NCBI GenBank assembly: GCA_042408875.1
Contig: JBHOQS010000023.1
Coordinates: 62,001-126,000 of the forward strand
DNA from: JBHOQS01 sp042408875
GTDB lineage: Bacteria > Chloroflexota > UBA11872 > JBHOQS01
Direction of reading: 5' to 3'
DNA: 64,000 bases
In this document: piece by piece, positions 1 through 8,461 of the stretch
Layout of the letters: each line of letters starts with the position of its first letter
Numbering within the stretch: the first letter of the stretch is position 1
The notes under the pieces: model-generated
Database searches by the model: none
What the model was told of the DNA's origin: nothing
Seen by the model: only the letters and a program-made list of their open reading frames with translations
Translations under genes and position numbers: made by a program

Positions 1-885
1 GTGGAACGCTACGAAAGCGCCGCCGCTGCCCCCCAGGCGTCCTTCCCAACGCCGCGCGCCGGGGCGCCGCTCGTTCGAGAGCACGTCTACAGGTAGGTCG
101 CTCTGGACGCCCATGCTGACGCCCTGCGCGCGGATCGATGCTGCGGTGTCCTGGGGCAGCCGCAGCGTGGCGTTGCCGCTGACCGTGTGCAGCTCATAGG
201 TTCCTCCGCTCGCCAGCGGCCCGGCCAGCTCGATCGCGCCTGAGACCGTCGAGGCGTGCAGGGAGCCGAGCGTGCCGGCCAGCCGGATGCTACCGCTGAC
301 CGACTTCGCCTCCAGCCGGCCAGCCAGCTCCTGCCCGGCCACCGCGCCGCTGACGGTGGAGAGCTTGAGCTCACCGCTGGTGCGTGCCAGCGTGCACTGT
401 CCACTCACCGTTGCAGCACGCACCTCGCCCTGCACAGCCTCGATCGAAATATCGCTGCTCACGCCCTTGAGCGAGAGCTCGGCGCTGCGCGGGACGTACA
501 CGTCGTACTCGACCGCAGCCGGGCCAACGTTGTTGCGCAGGAGCTCTTCCAAGGCGCGAATGCCGCTGGCCGCAAGGTGCTGCCAGAGCACGCCCTCGCC
601 GAACAGCGCCTGCTTGTCGAGCACTGTGCGCAGGATGACGGTGTCCCCCTGATGCTGCATCTCGATACGCGTGGCCTGGACGCGCGCTGGACTGGAGCCA
701 CCGGCCTGCTTGCGAGCGCGTACGGCTACCTCCGGGCGGTCCCAGCCGCGCACGTCGATACGTCCCCGCGGGTTCTCTACCACAAGCCGGCAGCGCTCGC
801 CGGTGGCGAAGAGCTGCTCGACCTGCTCTGCAGAGCCCGGCTGCTCAGTGAGTACCTGGGTCTGTGCACCAAAGTCCGTCGCCAT
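1..885 (-). CDS. DUF4097 family beta-strand repeat protein (3' end cut off by window edge)
   Basis: The reading frame is open from the ATG at 885 to base 1 (295 codons), so the C-terminus lies outside the window. From about residue 120 the protein is built of short repeats around T-V-S-G or K-S-V-S-G (for example AATVSGQCTL, SVSGSIRLAG, STVSGAIELAG), the periodic pattern of DUF4097/putative adhesin proteins, which fold as a right-handed beta solenoid. There is no signal peptide. It is the third gene after the DUF2089 and SHOCT-like genes on the same strand; in other bacteria DUF4097 proteins often accompany such small regulators in envelope-stress operons. The biochemical role is unknown. Confidence 0.82.
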   Translation of the reverse strand, partial: MATDFGAQTQVLTEQPGSAEQVEQLFATGERCRLVVENPRGRIDVRGWDRPEVAVRARKQAGGSSPARVQATRIEMQHQGDTVILRTVLDKQALFGEGVLWQHLAASGIRALEELLRNNVGPAAVEYDVYVPRSAELSLKGVSSDISIEAVQGEVRAATVSGQCTLARTSGELKLSTVSGAVAGQELAGRLEAKSVSGSIRLAGTLGSLHASTVSGAIELAGPLASGGTYELHTVSGNATLRLPQDTAASIRAQGVSMGVQSDLPVDVLSNERRPGARRWEGRLGGSGGAFVAFH

Positions 886-964
886 CGTGTCTGCTCCCTC
901 ACATCAACCTGTGCCTAGCCTCCCCGCACAGCTCCGTGTGCGTCGGCTGCGGGGAGCGCTTGAC

Positions 965-1429
965 CTACTCGATCCAGATACGCACGCGTGTTCCGCTGGG
1001 CTCCTCGACCACCAGGACATCCCCACGGAAATCGGTCTCCACAGCCTGCTCGACGGCGGTGAGGGCGTCCTGGTAGTCCTCAGGCACCCAGCGTGCGGCG
1101 GCGCGCAGGAGAGCTGGAACGGCCCGCAACGGCAGCATCAGATTGACCCGCTGCCCGCTCGGCTCCTCGACGAGCAGCCTGAACCAGCGCGCCTTCCCTT
1201 CCGTGGCTGTCGTGGGATCGGTCGCAGCCGTGGTAACATCTGCCTCTACGCCGGCAGGCCCGCTGTGCACGGCCACCGCTGTGACGCCCGCTTGCACTGC
1301 TGTCTCGCCCTCGCCTCGCCGTGCAGAGCTTCCCCCGAGCGCGCGCAGCAGGCGCATCCCCTCCTCGGGCGAGACCTTCCCGGCCTCGACCATCTTCAGG
1401 ATCTCCAGCCGCTCTGCTTCGTACGTCAT
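965..1429 (-). CDS. SHOCT-like domain protein
   Basis: A 154-residue protein. The ATG at 1429 is preceded by GGGAGG at a normal distance and is preferred to the upstream start at 1477. The N-terminus (MTYEAERLEILKMVEAGKVS, then PEEGMRLLRAL) is the short amphipathic SHOCT-like/YvlB N-terminal module, in which 'I-L-x-M-V-x-x-G-K-I-S-x-E-E-A-x-x-L-L' is typical. An Ala/Thr-rich linker follows, then a C-terminal part with two copies of an 'EEPSGxRV' motif. The linked DUF2089 protein ends in a similar 'L-D-R-G-E-I-T-V-E-Q-A-I-K-L-L' helix, which suggests the two proteins may contact each other. Function beyond regulation or scaffolding cannot be stated. Confidence 0.72.
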   Translation of the reverse strand: MTYEAERLEILKMVEAGKVSPEEGMRLLRALGGSSARRGEGETAVQAGVTAVAVHSGPAGVEADVTTAATDPTTATEGKARWFRLLVEEPSGQRVNLMLPLRAVPALLRAAARWVPEDYQDALTAVEQAVETDFRGDVLVVEEPSGTRVRIWIE

Positions 1430-1573
1430 AGGCCCTCCCCATGTCCCCGCTGGACTGTAATATACACAATATATCAACGGATCGATGCGATGGAATGATC
1501 TTAGAGGGCGGTGTGCTGCTCCTGAGTATCCACGCCGCTCAGTGGCAGGAGCGCAGGCGGTGGCGCCGCGCGG

Positions 1574-1954
1574 CTAGCGGCGCAGCAGCTTGATCGCTTG
1601 TTCGACGGTGATCTCGCCGCGATCCAGCCGTTCCAGCACCTCGCGCCGCCGCGCCTGTTCCTCGGCTCTGTCCGGCTGCGGCTCCTCGCGTACCTCGAAG
1701 CCAAGAGCACGGATCAGGTCATCCAGCCGGCTACGGACGGTGGGGTACGAGATGCCAAGCTCGCGCTCGACATCGCGGATCACCCCGCGGTTCTTGATGA
1801 ACACCTCTAGGAAGGCCCGCTGCTCCGGCGACAGGCGCTCGAAGCGGCCGAGTGAGAACACCCCCTCGATGGCCGTGTGGCAGGCCGGGCAGTGCAGGCG
1901 CGTCACCTGCAGCTCATCGCCACAGACCGGACAGCGTCCCAGGACGTCGGGCAT
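1574..1954 (-). CDS. DUF2089 family zinc-ribbon/HTH protein
   Basis: A 126-residue protein. The ATG at 1954 follows GAGGAGG with a 4-nt spacer. Residues 1-30 hold a zinc ribbon (CPVCGDEL followed by CPACH). Residues 35-85 (LSPEQRAFLEVFIKNRG, then RDVERELGISYPTVRSRLDDL) form the helix-turn-helix-like segment typical of DUF2089. The C-terminal helix (LDRGEITVEQAIKLL) is SHOCT-like. Family members are thought to be transcription regulators; the target here is unknown but is most simply its own operon. It is first of three co-directional genes and sits 21 nt behind a predicted start site. Confidence 0.85.
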   Translation of the reverse strand: MPDVLGRCPVCGDELQVTRLHCPACHTAIEGVFSLGRFERLSPEQRAFLEVFIKNRGVIRDVERELGISYPTVRSRLDDLIRALGFEVREEPQPDRAEEQARRREVLERLDRGEITVEQAIKLLRR

Positions 1955-1981
1955 TAGCCTCCTCACTCCTGCCTCACTGGC

Positions 1982-2010
1982 AGTGTAAATGATTTGCGCA
2001 GTGCTGTCAA
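1982..2010 (-). promoter_or_regulatory. sigma70-type promoter of the DUF2089 operon
   Basis: On the minus strand, TTGACA (2005-2010) and TACACT (1982-1987) are separated by exactly 17 nt. The predicted start near 1975 gives a short leader of about 20 nt containing the GAGGAGG ribosome site of the DUF2089 gene. The region is A+T-rich against a G+C-rich background. Confidence 0.8.
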
Positions 2011-2112
2011 TATCTTTGAGTTTGAGATTAAAAATATTAATGCAGTCGGGCCATCTCGGCGTCGCGCTGGAGCTGGGTGGACAGCGCACGGGAGCGGCAT
2101 CGGCGCGCAGAG

Positions 2113-2943
2113 CTACACTGGCCCGCCGGATGACGACGCAGAGCCGGCAGGGCGGCGCCGCGGCGGAAGCGGCCGCAGGCCCAGCCGGCGCGACCACTTG
2201 GCGAGCCGGCTGTAGAGGTGCACGACCAGGGGGCTTGCCGACACTCGTAGCTCGGCGCAGCGCAGCTTCGCCAAGAGGTCCTGAGGGCCCTCGAACGGCT
2301 CGATGAGGTTGTAGGTGTACCCGATCTCGCCGGGCGTGTGTGCGTCGCTGCCGGCCGCCTTGACCAGGCCGTGCGCCTCGGCGAACTGCGCGCCCTGGAT
2401 ATTGCGCGCACGACTGATCGTACGCGCATTGAACACTTCCAGGATGTCTACGTAGGGCCAGATGCGCTGGAGCTCGTCATACGCCAGCGTGGAGCGGCGC
2501 ACGAAGTCAAACGGATGCGGAACATAGACCAGTCCGCCCTGAGCGCGGATCCGCTCGATCGTCTCCATGACCGGCAGGCCTGGGGGAATGAACTCCTGTA
2601 AGAACAGGCCGATGATCTCCCCGCGCGCCGTCTTGATCTCCTCGCCGATGATTACCCGGAACGGCGCGCGCTGCTGCACCTCGAACGCCCCATCGATGGC
2701 ATCGTGGTCGGTCACCGCCAGACAGGCGATGCCGCGCTCCACGCAGGCCTCGACCAGCTGCTGCGGCGCGGTCAGGCAGTCACGCGAGTAGTGCGTGTGG
2801 CAGTGCAGGTCGGCCTTCCACAGCGTACGCAACGCCCTGCTCTCCAGACGAGATGACGCCTCAAGCGGCCTGCCCTCGCCCGCCAGAGGCTCACCGCTGC
2901 ACGCCAGTGCGGCGGCTACCAATACGGTGCAGAAAGAGCGCAA
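2113..2943 (-). CDS. PHP-domain metal-dependent phosphoesterase
   Basis: A PHP domain starts at about residue 43 with KADLHCHTHYS (first metal motif HxHxxxS), followed by LAVTDHDAIDGA, a Glu in GEEIKT, YVPHPFD and GSDAHTPGEIG. These are the ordered metal ligands of the TrpH/YciV-like group, which hydrolyses phosphoesters or oligonucleotides with metal ions. The annotated ATG overlaps the upstream flippase gene by 53 bp. The first 42 residues are therefore doubtful: they resemble a lipoprotein signal (ALAC) but lie in DNA constrained by the other frame, so a later non-ATG start is possible. The C-terminus is a basic, proline-rich tail. Its substrate is unknown. Confidence 0.8.
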   Translation of the reverse strand: MRSFCTVLVAAALACSGEPLAGEGRPLEASSRLESRALRTLWKADLHCHTHYSRDCLTAPQQLVEACVERGIACLAVTDHDAIDGAFEVQQRAPFRVIIGEEIKTARGEIIGLFLQEFIPPGLPVMETIERIRAQGGLVYVPHPFDFVRRSTLAYDELQRIWPYVDILEVFNARTISRARNIQGAQFAEAHGLVKAAGSDAHTPGEIGYTYNLIEPFEGPQDLLAKLRCAELRVSASPLVVHLYSRLAKWSRRLGLRPLPPRRRPAGSASSSGGPV

Positions 2944-4030
2944 GGGTGCCCAGCCCCAGCGCGATGCCCATCCAGAACGTGACGAGCCGGAAGAGCATCG
3001 TCGCGGCAGCGGACTGCTGCCGGGAGATGCCGGGCACGAACAGGATCAAGAGACCGAACAAGCTCGCCTCAGCCAGACCCAGGCCGCCGGGGAGCATGGA
3101 AAAGGTACCCACCAGCGTCGAGGTAGCCATGGCGAACGTCGATTGTAACAGGAGCCCGCCAGTGGACGCCAGGCCCAGGCCCGCAAGGATGACGTACAGG
3201 GCTGCGCACTCCCCGAACCACGAGACCACGCCGAGCGCCACGGTGACGGCAAGCGCGCGCAGCCCCAACAGATGATACGTGCTCTCGTAGAAGACCCGAA
3301 GCTGCCCGGCTCTGGCCGAGAGGACCGGCAGGCGCGCCGCCAGGTGGAGGATCTGCTCGGCGCCGCGGCGCCAGCGCACCAGCAGGATGAGCGCCGCAGC
3401 CGGGATCAGAAAGGCCGCTACTGCCTGCGCGCCGCCGCGAACGCTGGCGATTCCACCCAGGGCCAGCAGCACCATCGCCAGGCCATCAGTCAGCCGCTCG
3501 GCTACCACGATCGGCGCCGTCACGCTCACTGGCGTGCCGCGGGTCTGGCGTAGCAGGTACGCTTTCAGCAGTTCGCCCACCTTGCCGGGCGTAATCGCCA
3601 TGCCCATGCCGCTCAGGAACACGGTCAGACTCTCAGCCGCCGGCACCTCGACACGCACCAGGCGCAGAAAATAGTGCCATTTCACCCAGCGGACGAGATA
3701 GTTCCACAGGGTCAGCGCCACAGCGAGCGGCAGGAGCCGCCAGTCAAAGGCCGCCAGCGCCTCGACCACCCGCGGGCCATCTGCGGCCAGCAGCACCCCC
3801 GCGAACACCGCCGCGCCGAGGAGCACCACAAGTAGAGCCCGGCGGACGAGGTGGTCGGGCACTCCGGCGCCGGGCTGGACCGCAGGGGGCGGTGCAGCCA
3901 TAGCATCCCCCGCAGCGTCCCTGCGCACGGGGACGTGCTTCGCGTGCGCCGCGGACGTGCCGCCGTGCAGCGCGCTGCGCGCTAACGGCTGCTGGGGGTC
4001 GGGCAGCGCAGGCTGGGGTCGGCGAGCCAC
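2891..4030 (-). CDS. lysylphosphatidylglycerol synthase-type flippase-like membrane protein (UPF0104)
   Basis: After a 60-residue proline-rich cytoplasmic head the protein has about eight hydrophobic segments. It shows the family marks TPGKVGELLKAYLL in the middle and MLPGGLGLAEASL near the end, as in the integral membrane part of LPG synthase/AglD-like proteins. Such stand-alone proteins lack the transferase domain and are linked to moving or modifying lipid-linked glycans. It lies 14 bp after the UbiA-like gene and overlaps the PHP gene, so all three are probably one transcript. The start is a GTG at 4030 behind GAGGA; an ATG at 3901 preceded by GGGGGA is a plausible alternative. Confidence 0.83.
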   Translation of the reverse strand: MARRPQPALPDPQQPLARSALHGGTSAAHAKHVPVRRDAAGDAMAAPPPAVQPGAGVPDHLVRRALLVVLLGAAVFAGVLLAADGPRVVEALAAFDWRLLPLAVALTLWNYLVRWVKWHYFLRLVRVEVPAAESLTVFLSGMGMAITPGKVGELLKAYLLRQTRGTPVSVTAPIVVAERLTDGLAMVLLALGGIASVRGGAQAVAAFLIPAAALILLVRWRRGAEQILHLAARLPVLSARAGQLRVFYESTYHLLGLRALAVTVALGVVSWFGECAALYVILAGLGLASTGGLLLQSTFAMATSTLVGTFSMLPGGLGLAEASLFGLLILFVPGISRQQSAAATMLFRLVTFWMGIALGLGTLALFLHRIGSRRTGVQR

Positions 4031-4043
4031 GGCGCACTCTTCC

Positions 4044-4973
4044 TCAGCGCACGAGATGCAGAATCGCCAGCGAGGTCACGCCCCACAGCACAATCGTCGT
4101 GATGAGCGGGAGGTCTTTCAACAACACTGTTTCCGGGCTGCCACCTTCGTTTCGGCGGTGCACCAGGTACATGTACCGGAAGATGCCGTAAATAACGAAG
4201 GGGATGGTCAGCATCATGGCGTGGTTTCTGGGCAGGTTCTCCGCTGAGAACGTATAGAGCGAGTACGCCATGATGGTCGCTGAGCTGACGATGCCTAACA
4301 GATCGTGCAAGAGCGGCGCTGAATACTCGTCAAGGATACGCCGGTGGTTGGCGGCGTTCTCCTCGAGCAGCAGCAGCTCATGCCGCCGCTTGGCTAGGCC
4401 GAGGAAGAGCGCCAGCAGGATCGTGCAGACGTAGAGCCAGGGTGAGATCGGTATGTCGATCGCCCAGGCGCCACCTACCGCGCGCAGGACAAAGCCGCCG
4501 GCGATCACCAGGACGTCCAGGAGCACGATATGCTTGAGCTTGAACGAGTAGGCCAGCTGGAGCAGCAGGTATGCGGCCAGGGCCAGGCCGAGCCGTGGCG
4601 CCACAGCGAACGCGGCCGGCAGCGAGACCGCTAGCAGCAGCCCCGCAGCGAGAGCGCCCTGCCACGGTGTAATCACTCCTGCCGCCAGCGGCCGGTGGCG
4701 CTTCACCGGATGCTGGCGGTCCTTCTCGGTATCTGCCAGGTCGTTGATCAGGTAGACTGCACCGCTAACAAGGCAGAACAGCACGAATGCCAGGGCAGTG
4801 CGCCAGAACAGCTCTGGCACGAACAGGTTACGCGAGAAGACCAGCCCGGCGAAGACCAGGCTGTTCTTCGTCCACTGCTTCGGCCGGAGGCTTTGCACAA
4901 TCCCGACCAGGGCTGGCCAGGCAACCCGCGGTGCCTCCATCGCCTGTACACGTTCATGCGTCTCCAGCGCCAC
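4044..4973 (-). CDS. UbiA-family prenyltransferase, decaprenyl-phosphate phosphoribosyltransferase-like
   Basis: A 309-residue polytopic protein. RPKQWTKNSLVFAGL near residue 30 and NDLADTEKDRQHPVKRHRPL (first Asp-rich motif plus conserved basic stretch) match the DPPR-synthase branch of the UbiA superfamily, which joins phosphoribosyl pyrophosphate to polyprenyl phosphate to start arabinose or ribose donor synthesis. The second Asp motif region of ordinary quinone UbiA enzymes is replaced by a KRRHELLLLEE loop, also typical of this branch. Its neighbours (MurJ, flippase, heptose genes) fit an envelope-glycan role; menaquinone prenylation is covered by menA at 61733. The start is a GTG at 4973 after GGGAGGG. 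Confidence 0.85.
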   Translation of the reverse strand: MALETHERVQAMEAPRVAWPALVGIVQSLRPKQWTKNSLVFAGLVFSRNLFVPELFWRTALAFVLFCLVSGAVYLINDLADTEKDRQHPVKRHRPLAAGVITPWQGALAAGLLLAVSLPAAFAVAPRLGLALAAYLLLQLAYSFKLKHIVLLDVLVIAGGFVLRAVGGAWAIDIPISPWLYVCTILLALFLGLAKRRHELLLLEENAANHRRILDEYSAPLLHDLLGIVSSATIMAYSLYTFSAENLPRNHAMMLTIPFVIYGIFRYMYLVHRRNEGGSPETVLLKDLPLITTIVLWGVTSLAILHLVR

Positions 4974-5049
4974 ACCATCCCTCCCTCAGGCCGCGCCGTG
5001 GCAGGGCTTTAACGCGGGCCTGCCCCACACTCCAACAACGCTCCTGTCC

Positions 5050-5079
5050 CTTATAGCCGGTCCTCTTCCGGGGCGTCAA
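5050..5079 (-). promoter_or_regulatory. sigma70-type promoter of the UbiA-like/flippase/PHP operon
   Basis: On the minus strand, TTGACG (5074-5079) and TATAAG (5050-5055) are separated by 18 nt. The predicted start near 5043 gives a leader of about 70 nt before the GTG at 4973. This makes the three downstream genes a unit separate from murJ. Confidence 0.65.
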
Positions 5080-5131
5080 GCGCACCGCCGCCACGCCTAG
5101 CCCGCAGGTCCATCTACCCCATCGGAGCGTG

Positions 5132-5156
5132 CATGCACCGGTGCATGGCACCGGTG
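5132..5156. repeat. palindrome with repeated CACCGGTG core in the murJ/UbiA intergenic region
   Basis: CATGCACCGGTGCATG (5132-5147) is a perfect 16-bp palindrome. A second CACCGGTG core follows at 5149-5156, 13 bp from the first. The site lies about 50 bp upstream of the predicted -35 box of the UbiA-like operon, in an otherwise featureless 343-bp gap (4974-5316). The same 12-mer TGCACCGGTGCA recurs in the intergenic region at 42627. It is a candidate operator. Confidence 0.45.
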
Positions 5157-5316
5157 TATCAGGGCACGATCCAGGCCAGGCAGAGCGCTGAGCGCTGGTA
5201 TGCCCTCATACTACTCGATCTGCCGGGTGAGTGTATAGGGAGAATATCCCCCTCGCCCGTCGAGGAAAAGCCGCGTACGTGCTGGTGCAGCCAGCTTCCG
5301 TCCATGTGCTTAGTGC

Positions 5317-6933
5317 TTAGCGCCCGCTCTCCAGCTGCGCTGGACTGGCTGGGCGTGCGGCCCGCCGCAGTCGCAGGCGAGCGAGTACCGGGGTAGCCAG
5401 CAGGGTGAGCTCCGGTACGTGCAACACGTGCAGTGCCAGAGCATAGGTAGCCACTCCGGCTGTTCCGGCTGCGGCCACCGTCGCCGCGTCGGAGAGGAGG
5501 CGAGGCCACGTCAGGCTCGATGTCGCAAGCAGGCCAGCTGTTCCCCAGGCCACCACGCCGCACGCTGCCGCGGCCAGGGCAAGGCGTCCGATGAAACTCC
5601 ACTGAGCTCGATCGAAGAGCCGGCTGCCGGTGCGCTCGAGCAGCACAGCCAGGATCACCGCATGGGCAGAGTTCTGTACCGCGTTCGCCAGCGCCAGGCC
5701 AGGCATCCCCAGCTGCATAGGGCCGAGGAAGGTGAGCGCGGCGGCAAGGTAGAGGAACACGCCGGCCACGCCTACCAGCACAGGAGTGCGCGTGTTCTTG
5801 CGGGCGTAGTACGCGGCGATGAAGAGCTGATCGACAGCAGTGAACGGGAGCTGGGGCGCATAAAAGAGAAACGCCAGCGCAGTGCTGGCAGTACTGGCCT
5901 CGTCGAAGCGGCCGCGCTGGAAGAGCAGCCGCACTACCGGCACGCGCAGCAACACGAGCAGCACCATCGCCGGCACGATCAGGAGCAGTGCCATGCGCAC
6001 GGACGCGCGGAGCGTACGCTGGTATTCCGCCTCGCCCGCGTCCGAGGCGGCGCCGGCCGCCCGCGCCAGCACTGGCAGCGTGGCGAACGAGAGCGCAGAC
6101 GCGGTCAGGCCCAGCGGAAACTGGATCAGGGTTGTGGCAAAACCAAGCGAGGCGATGCTCCCTTCGCCCGTATGCGAGGCGAGGTTGCTATCGATCACGA
6201 CCATAATCTGGGTGAGCACCAGGCCCAGGAAGACGGGCAGGTACAGTTGCATGATCCGCTGCACAGCCGGGTCGCGCAGCCGAAGGGCCGGTCGCACCGG
6301 TACGTCGCGCAGCGCAGGAAGCTGCACGACGATCTGAGCGAGAGCGCCCAGGAGGATCCCCGCCAGTAAGGCCGCCAGCGGCGCACGGCCGCCTAATACA
6401 GCCCCCAGCAGCACGATGCCGAGGTTGTACGTGGCGACGCAGAACGCCGGGGCAGTGTACCGGCGCAGCGCATACAGCACGGCCATCAGCACGCTGGAGA
6501 GGCCCAGGAACAGCACAGAGGGCAGCATCCAGCGCACCGCCAGCGCAGCCTCAGCCTGAACCTCTGGAGGGCGTCCTCCGGCCAGCAGCCACATCAGCGG
6601 TCGGGCCAACGCGGTCAAGGCAAGCACCGCGACCAGCAGCGCCAGGCCGGCCGCGGTGAGCACAGCTCCGGCGAGCTGGCCCAGGCGCTCACGATCGTGG
6701 CGTCCCGGCCCGGCGAAGTCGCTGAACACCGGCACCAGCGCTGCCGTCAGCGCTCCGCCGATCAGGAGGTCATACACCATAGTGGGGACCTTGTACGCCA
6801 CACGGAAGGCATCGGCGGAGCTACTGGTTCCGAGGAGTGCGCCGACGGTCTGCTCCCGCGCCAGCCCGAGCAGCCGCCCAGCGATGTTCCCTAGCATGAT
6901 GATGACGGCAGCAGCGGCAATGCTACGGCTCAT
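5317..6933 (-). CDS. murJ: MurJ/MviN lipid II flippase
   Basis: A 538-residue MOP-superfamily exporter with 14 or so hydrophobic segments. The N-terminus (NIAGRLLGLAREQTVGALLG, then SADAFRVAYKVPTMVYDLL) and the following GGALTAALVPVFSDF are diagnostic of MurJ, which moves lipid-linked peptidoglycan precursor across the membrane. The C-terminal segments are followed by a basic tail. Its ATG overlaps the 3' end of hldE by 11 bp, so it is translated with the heptose and glycosyltransferase genes. The linkage suggests it, or a paralogous activity, serves the glycan made by this cluster; a second murJ elsewhere cannot be excluded. Confidence 0.92.
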   Translation of the reverse strand: MSRSIAAAAVIIMLGNIAGRLLGLAREQTVGALLGTSSSADAFRVAYKVPTMVYDLLIGGALTAALVPVFSDFAGPGRHDRERLGQLAGAVLTAAGLALLVAVLALTALARPLMWLLAGGRPPEVQAEAALAVRWMLPSVLFLGLSSVLMAVLYALRRYTAPAFCVATYNLGIVLLGAVLGGRAPLAALLAGILLGALAQIVVQLPALRDVPVRPALRLRDPAVQRIMQLYLPVFLGLVLTQIMVVIDSNLASHTGEGSIASLGFATTLIQFPLGLTASALSFATLPVLARAAGAASDAGEAEYQRTLRASVRMALLLIVPAMVLLVLLRVPVVRLLFQRGRFDEASTASTALAFLFYAPQLPFTAVDQLFIAAYYARKNTRTPVLVGVAGVFLYLAAALTFLGPMQLGMPGLALANAVQNSAHAVILAVLLERTGSRLFDRAQWSFIGRLALAAAACGVVAWGTAGLLATSSLTWPRLLSDAATVAAAGTAGVATYALALHVLHVPELTLLATPVLARLRLRRAARPASPAQLESGR

Positions 6934-8461
6934 GCCGGTTCTCCGCCTGCTGTTCTCCGCGCAGGCGCTGAAGGAGCGCGGTGGTGGACACGCCTGCTAC
7001 CAGCGGGACGAAGCGGATCTCACACCCCAGCCGTTGCGCCACGGGCGCTTCAGGCAGCGTCTCCAGCGAGTAGTCGCCGCCTTTGACATACACGTCGGGC
7101 TGGAGCTCTTCGAGGAGGGCCGAGGCCGTCGGCTCATCGAAGATCGTCACGTAGTCTACACACTCCAGCGCGGCGATGATGGTCGCCCGCGACAGTTCGT
7201 CCGTGACCGGCCGCTCAGGCCCCTTCAGGGCGCGCACCGACGCATCGCTGTTGAGTCCCACGACCAGCACATCGCCCAGCTCGCGCGCCTGCTGGAGGTA
7301 TGCGACGTGCCCGGCGTGCAGGATGTCAAAGCAGCCGTTCGTCAATACGACGCGGAACCCTTCGGTGCGCAACTGGCGCACCCGTTCGGCCAGTGCACGT
7401 CGCGGCAGCACTTTCTCGCGCGTACGCACTGCCCGGCCGTCCCGCGGCCCGGCGACCAGAGCCTGCCGGAGCTCGTCGCGCGTGGTGGTCGCCGCGCCCA
7501 GCTTGCGCACCACCAGCCCGGCGGCCACATTGGCCAGGTATGCAGCTTCATACGGCTCCGCGCCGCTGACCAGCGCTAGCGTAAACACTGCGGCGACGGT
7601 GTCGCCCGCGCCGGTGGGATCACGCACGTCCTCAAGGTGCCAGGCCGGCAGATGCGCTTCCGCGCCGCCGCGCTCGAAGAGCGACATGCCGTCGCTGCCG
7701 CGAGTGATCAGCACGAGCCGGGCATCCATGCCCTCCAGCAGGCGGCGGCCGGCCTGGCGCAGCGAGGCGTCATCGCAGATGCGTATCCCGGTCGTGGCTT
7801 CTGCTTCAGGCTGGTTCGGTGTAGCCACCGTGGCGCCGCGAAATCGAAAGAGATCGCCGTGCGAATCGACTGTGATCAGCACATCGTGTCGGCGGGCCAG
7901 GGAGAGCGCGGCAGCGATGATGTCCTGGGCAAGGACGCCGTTCTCATAGTCGCTGATAAGCAGCGCGTCGGCGCCTGGCAGGCGGCGCTCAAGCACTGCC
8001 AGGATCGCCGCTTTGGCCGGCGCGTCGATCTCGGAGCGGTCAACGTGGTCGATGCGCGCCACCTGCTGCTGGACCTGCTGCTGTGCGCCGCCCGCCCAGA
8101 TACGCGTCTTCGTGGACGTGGGCCGCCCTGGAGACACGATCAGACCAGCTGTATCGATGCCTTCGGCGTCCAGCCTGGCGCGTAGGGCGCGACCTGCCTC
8201 GTCATCGCCGATGACGCCGCACACGCAGACCTCGGCTCCCAGGGCACAGGCATTGTAGGCGAGGTTCGTGGCGCCGCCCGGCAAGATGAGGCGCTGCTGC
8301 AGCTCCAGCACCATGATGGGTGCCTCGCGACTGGGCCGGGCAGGCCTGCCGATCAGGTGCTCGTCGGCGACCATGTCGCCCAGCACCACCAGGCGCTTGC
8401 CGGCCAGCCTGTGCAGAATTGCGGCCAGCCGCCCCAGCGCAGGACCCTGCCCCCCGCTCAT
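6923..8461 (-). CDS. hldE: bifunctional heptose-7-phosphate kinase / heptose-1-phosphate adenylyltransferase
   Basis: A 512-residue two-domain enzyme. The N-terminal PfkB/ribokinase domain has GGATNLAYNACALGAEV, the substrate loop TSTKTRIWAGGAQQQVQQ and the catalytic DPTGAGDT. The C-terminal nucleotidyltransferase has TNGCFDILHAGHVAYLQQA with the HxGH motif, then VVGLNSDASVRALKG and VKGGDY. Together these phosphorylate heptose-7-phosphate at O1 and convert heptose-1-phosphate to ADP-heptose. The ATG at 8461 shares an ATGA overlap with the stop of the upstream glycosyltransferase gene, indicating coupled translation. HldE next to two GT9 enzymes suggests a heptose-containing surface glycan; no lipid A genes are in the window. 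Confidence 0.93.
   Translation of the reverse strand: MSGGQGPALGRLAAILHRLAGKRLVVLGDMVADEHLIGRPARPSREAPIMVLELQQRLILPGGATNLAYNACALGAEVCVCGVIGDDEAGRALRARLDAEGIDTAGLIVSPGRPTSTKTRIWAGGAQQQVQQQVARIDHVDRSEIDAPAKAAILAVLERRLPGADALLISDYENGVLAQDIIAAALSLARRHDVLITVDSHGDLFRFRGATVATPNQPEAEATTGIRICDDASLRQAGRRLLEGMDARLVLITRGSDGMSLFERGGAEAHLPAWHLEDVRDPTGAGDTVAAVFTLALVSGAEPYEAAYLANVAAGLVVRKLGAATTTRDELRQALVAGPRDGRAVRTREKVLPRRALAERVRQLRTEGFRVVLTNGCFDILHAGHVAYLQQARELGDVLVVGLNSDASVRALKGPERPVTDELSRATIIAALECVDYVTIFDEPTASALLEELQPDVYVKGGDYSLETLPEAPVAQRLGCEIRFVPLVAGVSTTALLQRLRGEQQAENRHEP

Noticed and set aside
1441..1500. A+T-rich near-palindrome (AATATACACAATATAT) between DUF2089 and SHOCT-like genes as an internal promoter
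   Set aside because: TATATT is present but no -35 hexamer at a proper distance could be found; left uncalled.
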